In this document: piece by piece, positions 5,657 through 6,961 of the stretch
How the letters are laid out: each line of letters opens with the position of its first letter
How positions within the stretch are numbered: position 1 is the first letter of the stretch
Assembly: GCA_015232795.1 (NCBI GenBank)
Contig: JADFYX010000128.1
Location: 1-6,961 of the forward strand
Direction: 5' to 3'
Length of the DNA: 6,961 nucleotides
Source of the DNA: Magnetococcales bacterium
Lineage (GTDB): Bacteria > Pseudomonadota > Magnetococcia > Magnetococcales > JADFYX01
The notes under the pieces: model-generated
Database searches by the model: none
Told to the model about the DNA's origin: nothing
Seen by the model: only the letters and a program-made list of their open reading frames with translations
Position numbers and translations under genes: made by a program

Positions 5657-6487
5657 TCATTTAATAAAGCGTCCAACAATTACAGAGATGTTATCCTTAC
5701 CACCACCATCTCTGGCCATTTTGATTAGTTGGTCTACTATATCGTCTAAATTCTTGTTTTTTGCAGTTGCCAAAACTTTTTCAATCGCTTTAGTTGAGAC
5801 CATGCCTGTTAAACCGTCGGAACAGAGGAGAACTACATCACCTTTTTCCACCTCTTGAAAGTTAATATCTGGGGTAATATGTTCTGATGGTCCAACAGCT
5901 TGCAATAGAATGTTCTGTGCGGGTGCTGGCCCCTTACTACCTAGGTTGACCCACCTTTGGTACATAGAGTGGTCTTGAGTAACCTGGGTTAAACCTTTTT
6001 TATTATAGTAATATAGCCTGCTATCCCCAACATGAAAAACCACAGGAACCTCACTAAAACTTGGCAACCAACAGCCAACCAATGTAGACCCCATCCCGGT
6101 TCCTTCACCACACTGATCTGCGCGGTTTTTATCGTTTATAGCTGTGTTGGCAGCATTGGCAGCATCACGCAACATAGCAACAATCGGGTTTGGGATATCG
6201 TCCATGGTGGCCTCATCATCACCTTGGAACTCATCATCAAGATTAGATGCGGCAGCAAGAATAGCCTCTTGGGGGGTTGTTTCAAGTGCTGCGTTTAAAG
6301 ATTGGCAAACAGAAGTAATGACCTGTGCACTAGCTACCTCTCCTGCCGAGTGCCCCCCCATTCCATCGGCAATGATTAAAAGACCCAACTTATCATCAAT
6401 AAAAAGGCTATCTTCATTGAGAGTTCGCACACAGCCAACATCGGTTTTACCAGCTGCAAGAAGTCTATCGCCAATATTCAAAATCAT
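5657..6487 (-). CDS. PP2C-type serine/threonine protein phosphatase
   Basis: This is a 276-residue soluble metal-dependent phosphatase of the PPM/PP2C family (Stp1/PrpC type), which removes phosphate from Ser and Thr. The bacterial PP2C motifs appear in order: VRTLNEDS with Glu25-Asp26; ADGMGGHSAGEVAS with metal ligand Asp41-Gly42; GMGSTLVG (131-138); HVGDSRLYYY (152-161); LTQVTQDHS (166-174); LLCSDGLTGMV with Asp224; and GGGKDNIS with Asp265. All metal-binding acids are kept, so it should be active. An acidic insert (about 83-98, DDEFQGDDEA) is unusual but lies outside the core. It precedes the cyclase-FHA gene and probably opposes a Ser/Thr kinase whose phosphothreonine mark the FHA domain reads; this link is inference. 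The start is uncertain: the ATG at 6487 has only AAAGAGA about 11 bases upstream. Confidence 0.93.
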   Translation of the reverse strand: MILNIGDRLLAAGKTDVGCVRTLNEDSLFIDDKLGLLIIADGMGGHSAGEVASAQVITSVCQSLNAALETTPQEAILAAASNLDDEFQGDDEATMDDIPNPIVAMLRDAANAANTAINDKNRADQCGEGTGMGSTLVGCWLPSFSEVPVVFHVGDSRLYYYNKKGLTQVTQDHSMYQRWVNLGSKGPAPAQNILLQAVGPSEHITPDINFQEVEKGDVVLLCSDGLTGMVSTKAIEKVLATAKNKNLDDIVDQLIKMARDGGGKDNISVIVGRFIK

Positions 6488-6597
6488 AGTTGAATTTGTC
6501 TCTTTAAGTTATGGAAACCATCCTAAACAAGAATAAAGGCTAGTTTGCCCTACTCTTAAAAAATGCAACACTAATCCAAAACTACAACAATTACCAC

Positions 6598-6684
6598 TTA
6601 ATTACCAAGGACAATTTGGATTTGTAGAGCGCAAGCTGCAAAAATAATAAAATCAAAAATGATCTTCCAACCAGAATATTTCAT
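6598..6684 (-). other. possible small hydrophobic ORF after the truncated binding-protein gene
   Basis: An ATG overlaps the stop of the upstream gene by one base (TAATG) and opens 28 codons, MKYSGWKIIFDFIIFAACAL then QIQIVLGN. About residues 8-26 could span a membrane. The only ribosome site is a weak GGA four bases upstream. It may be a chance frame or the remnant of a gene joined here by a deletion. The rest of the gap to the phosphatase gene (6488-6597) has no coding frame I can support; it must contain that gene's promoter, which I could not locate. Confidence 0.2.
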
Positions 6685-6961
6685 TAATTCCAGCCATTAT
6701 CCTTTAACAGTTTTTTAGCTCCTGCTATATCAGTGGTAACAGCGTCCCGCGAAAGATTTGGGTCATAGCCTTCAATCCCGGGCTGGACTATACCGGGATA
6801 CGCCTGTCCAATACCAAGATAAAACCGTTTTATTCTTTCAGGCCAATTGAATCCCTTTCTGATAGCCTGGCGCAGCGCTTTGTTTCTCTCATTTCTTTCA
6901 GGATCATCATTATAACCAACCTCAGGATCGGACATATTAAAATTATTATAGACAAGCCCAA
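6684..6961 (-). pseudogene. 3' fragment of a family 5 ABC-transporter solute-binding protein, truncated
   Basis: The frame is open from the right window edge (first full codon at 6959) to a TAA at 6684-6686, about 91 residues. It matches the second half of family 5 extracellular solute-binding proteins (OppA/DppA type), which capture peptides or similar solutes in the periplasm. The start GLVYNNFNMSDPEVG is the 'fN..dp.lG' strand; NKALRQAI is the near-universal 'N..lRqAi' helix; QPGIEGYDPNL is the 'iPpgi.Gydp' loop; and GAKKLLKDNGW is the 'kAk.LL.eaG' helix. Family members normally continue for roughly another 100-150 residues that complete both lobes. Here a stop follows GWN at once, and none of the three downstream frames resumes the homology. 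The ATG at 6935 is internal and not a real start. I read this as a gene cut off at its 3' end. An assembly error or an unusual short member are alternatives. The first part lies outside the window. Confidence 0.65.

Noticed and set aside
6144..6536. A 130-codon plus-strand open frame opposite the PP2C gene.
   Set aside because: The PP2C frame has all family motifs; the opposite frame is serine/alanine-rich antisense without a domain.

Overview
The window is a compact, low-GC (about 40% by eye) bacterial chromosome segment. The Gram-negative envelope features (an IalB-family periplasmic protein, a lipobox lipoprotein), the TetR regulator and lipoyl synthase suggest a proteobacterium. The IalB family is most typical of Alphaproteobacteria, so that class is the best guess. 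No rRNA, tRNA, phage gene, insertion sequence or CRISPR array was seen, and the genus cannot be named from this sequence.

Layout, left to right. Positions 1-148 hold only incomplete reading frames without a recognisable product. From 149 to 2389 three genes read leftward. In transcription order they are a lipoprotein with an alpha/beta-hydrolase catalytic triad, an exported IalB-family protein 27 bases later, and a TetR-family regulator, which probably also has its own promoter. A 253-base divergent control region (2390-2642) separates these from a rightward pair. That pair is a DHH/DHHA1 phosphoesterase and lipA (lipoyl synthase), joined by a 4-base GTGA overlap and therefore probably translated together. 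A short bidirectional hairpin that includes the lipA stop codon closes this operon and also the leftward operon that converges on it.

The leftward operon (4683-6487) encodes a PP2C-type Ser/Thr phosphatase followed by a class III nucleotide cyclase fused to a C-terminal FHA (phosphothreonine-binding) domain. This is a signalling pair: the phosphatase removes Ser/Thr phosphates, the FHA domain reads phosphothreonine, and the cyclase would turn that into a cyclic-nucleotide signal. The matching kinase is not in the window. Upstream at the right edge is the 3' part of a family 5 (peptide/oligopeptide) ABC-transporter solute-binding protein. It stops abruptly, well before the family's usual C-terminus, and looks like a truncated gene.

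Most of this is recognisable, ordinary bacterial gene content. The parts most worth a second look are the phosphatase/cyclase-FHA pair with threonines in its linker, the translational coupling of a DHH phosphoesterase to lipA with an altered DHH metal-ligand residue, the truncated solute-binding protein, and the paired envelope genes. I see no clear sign of an entirely new system.
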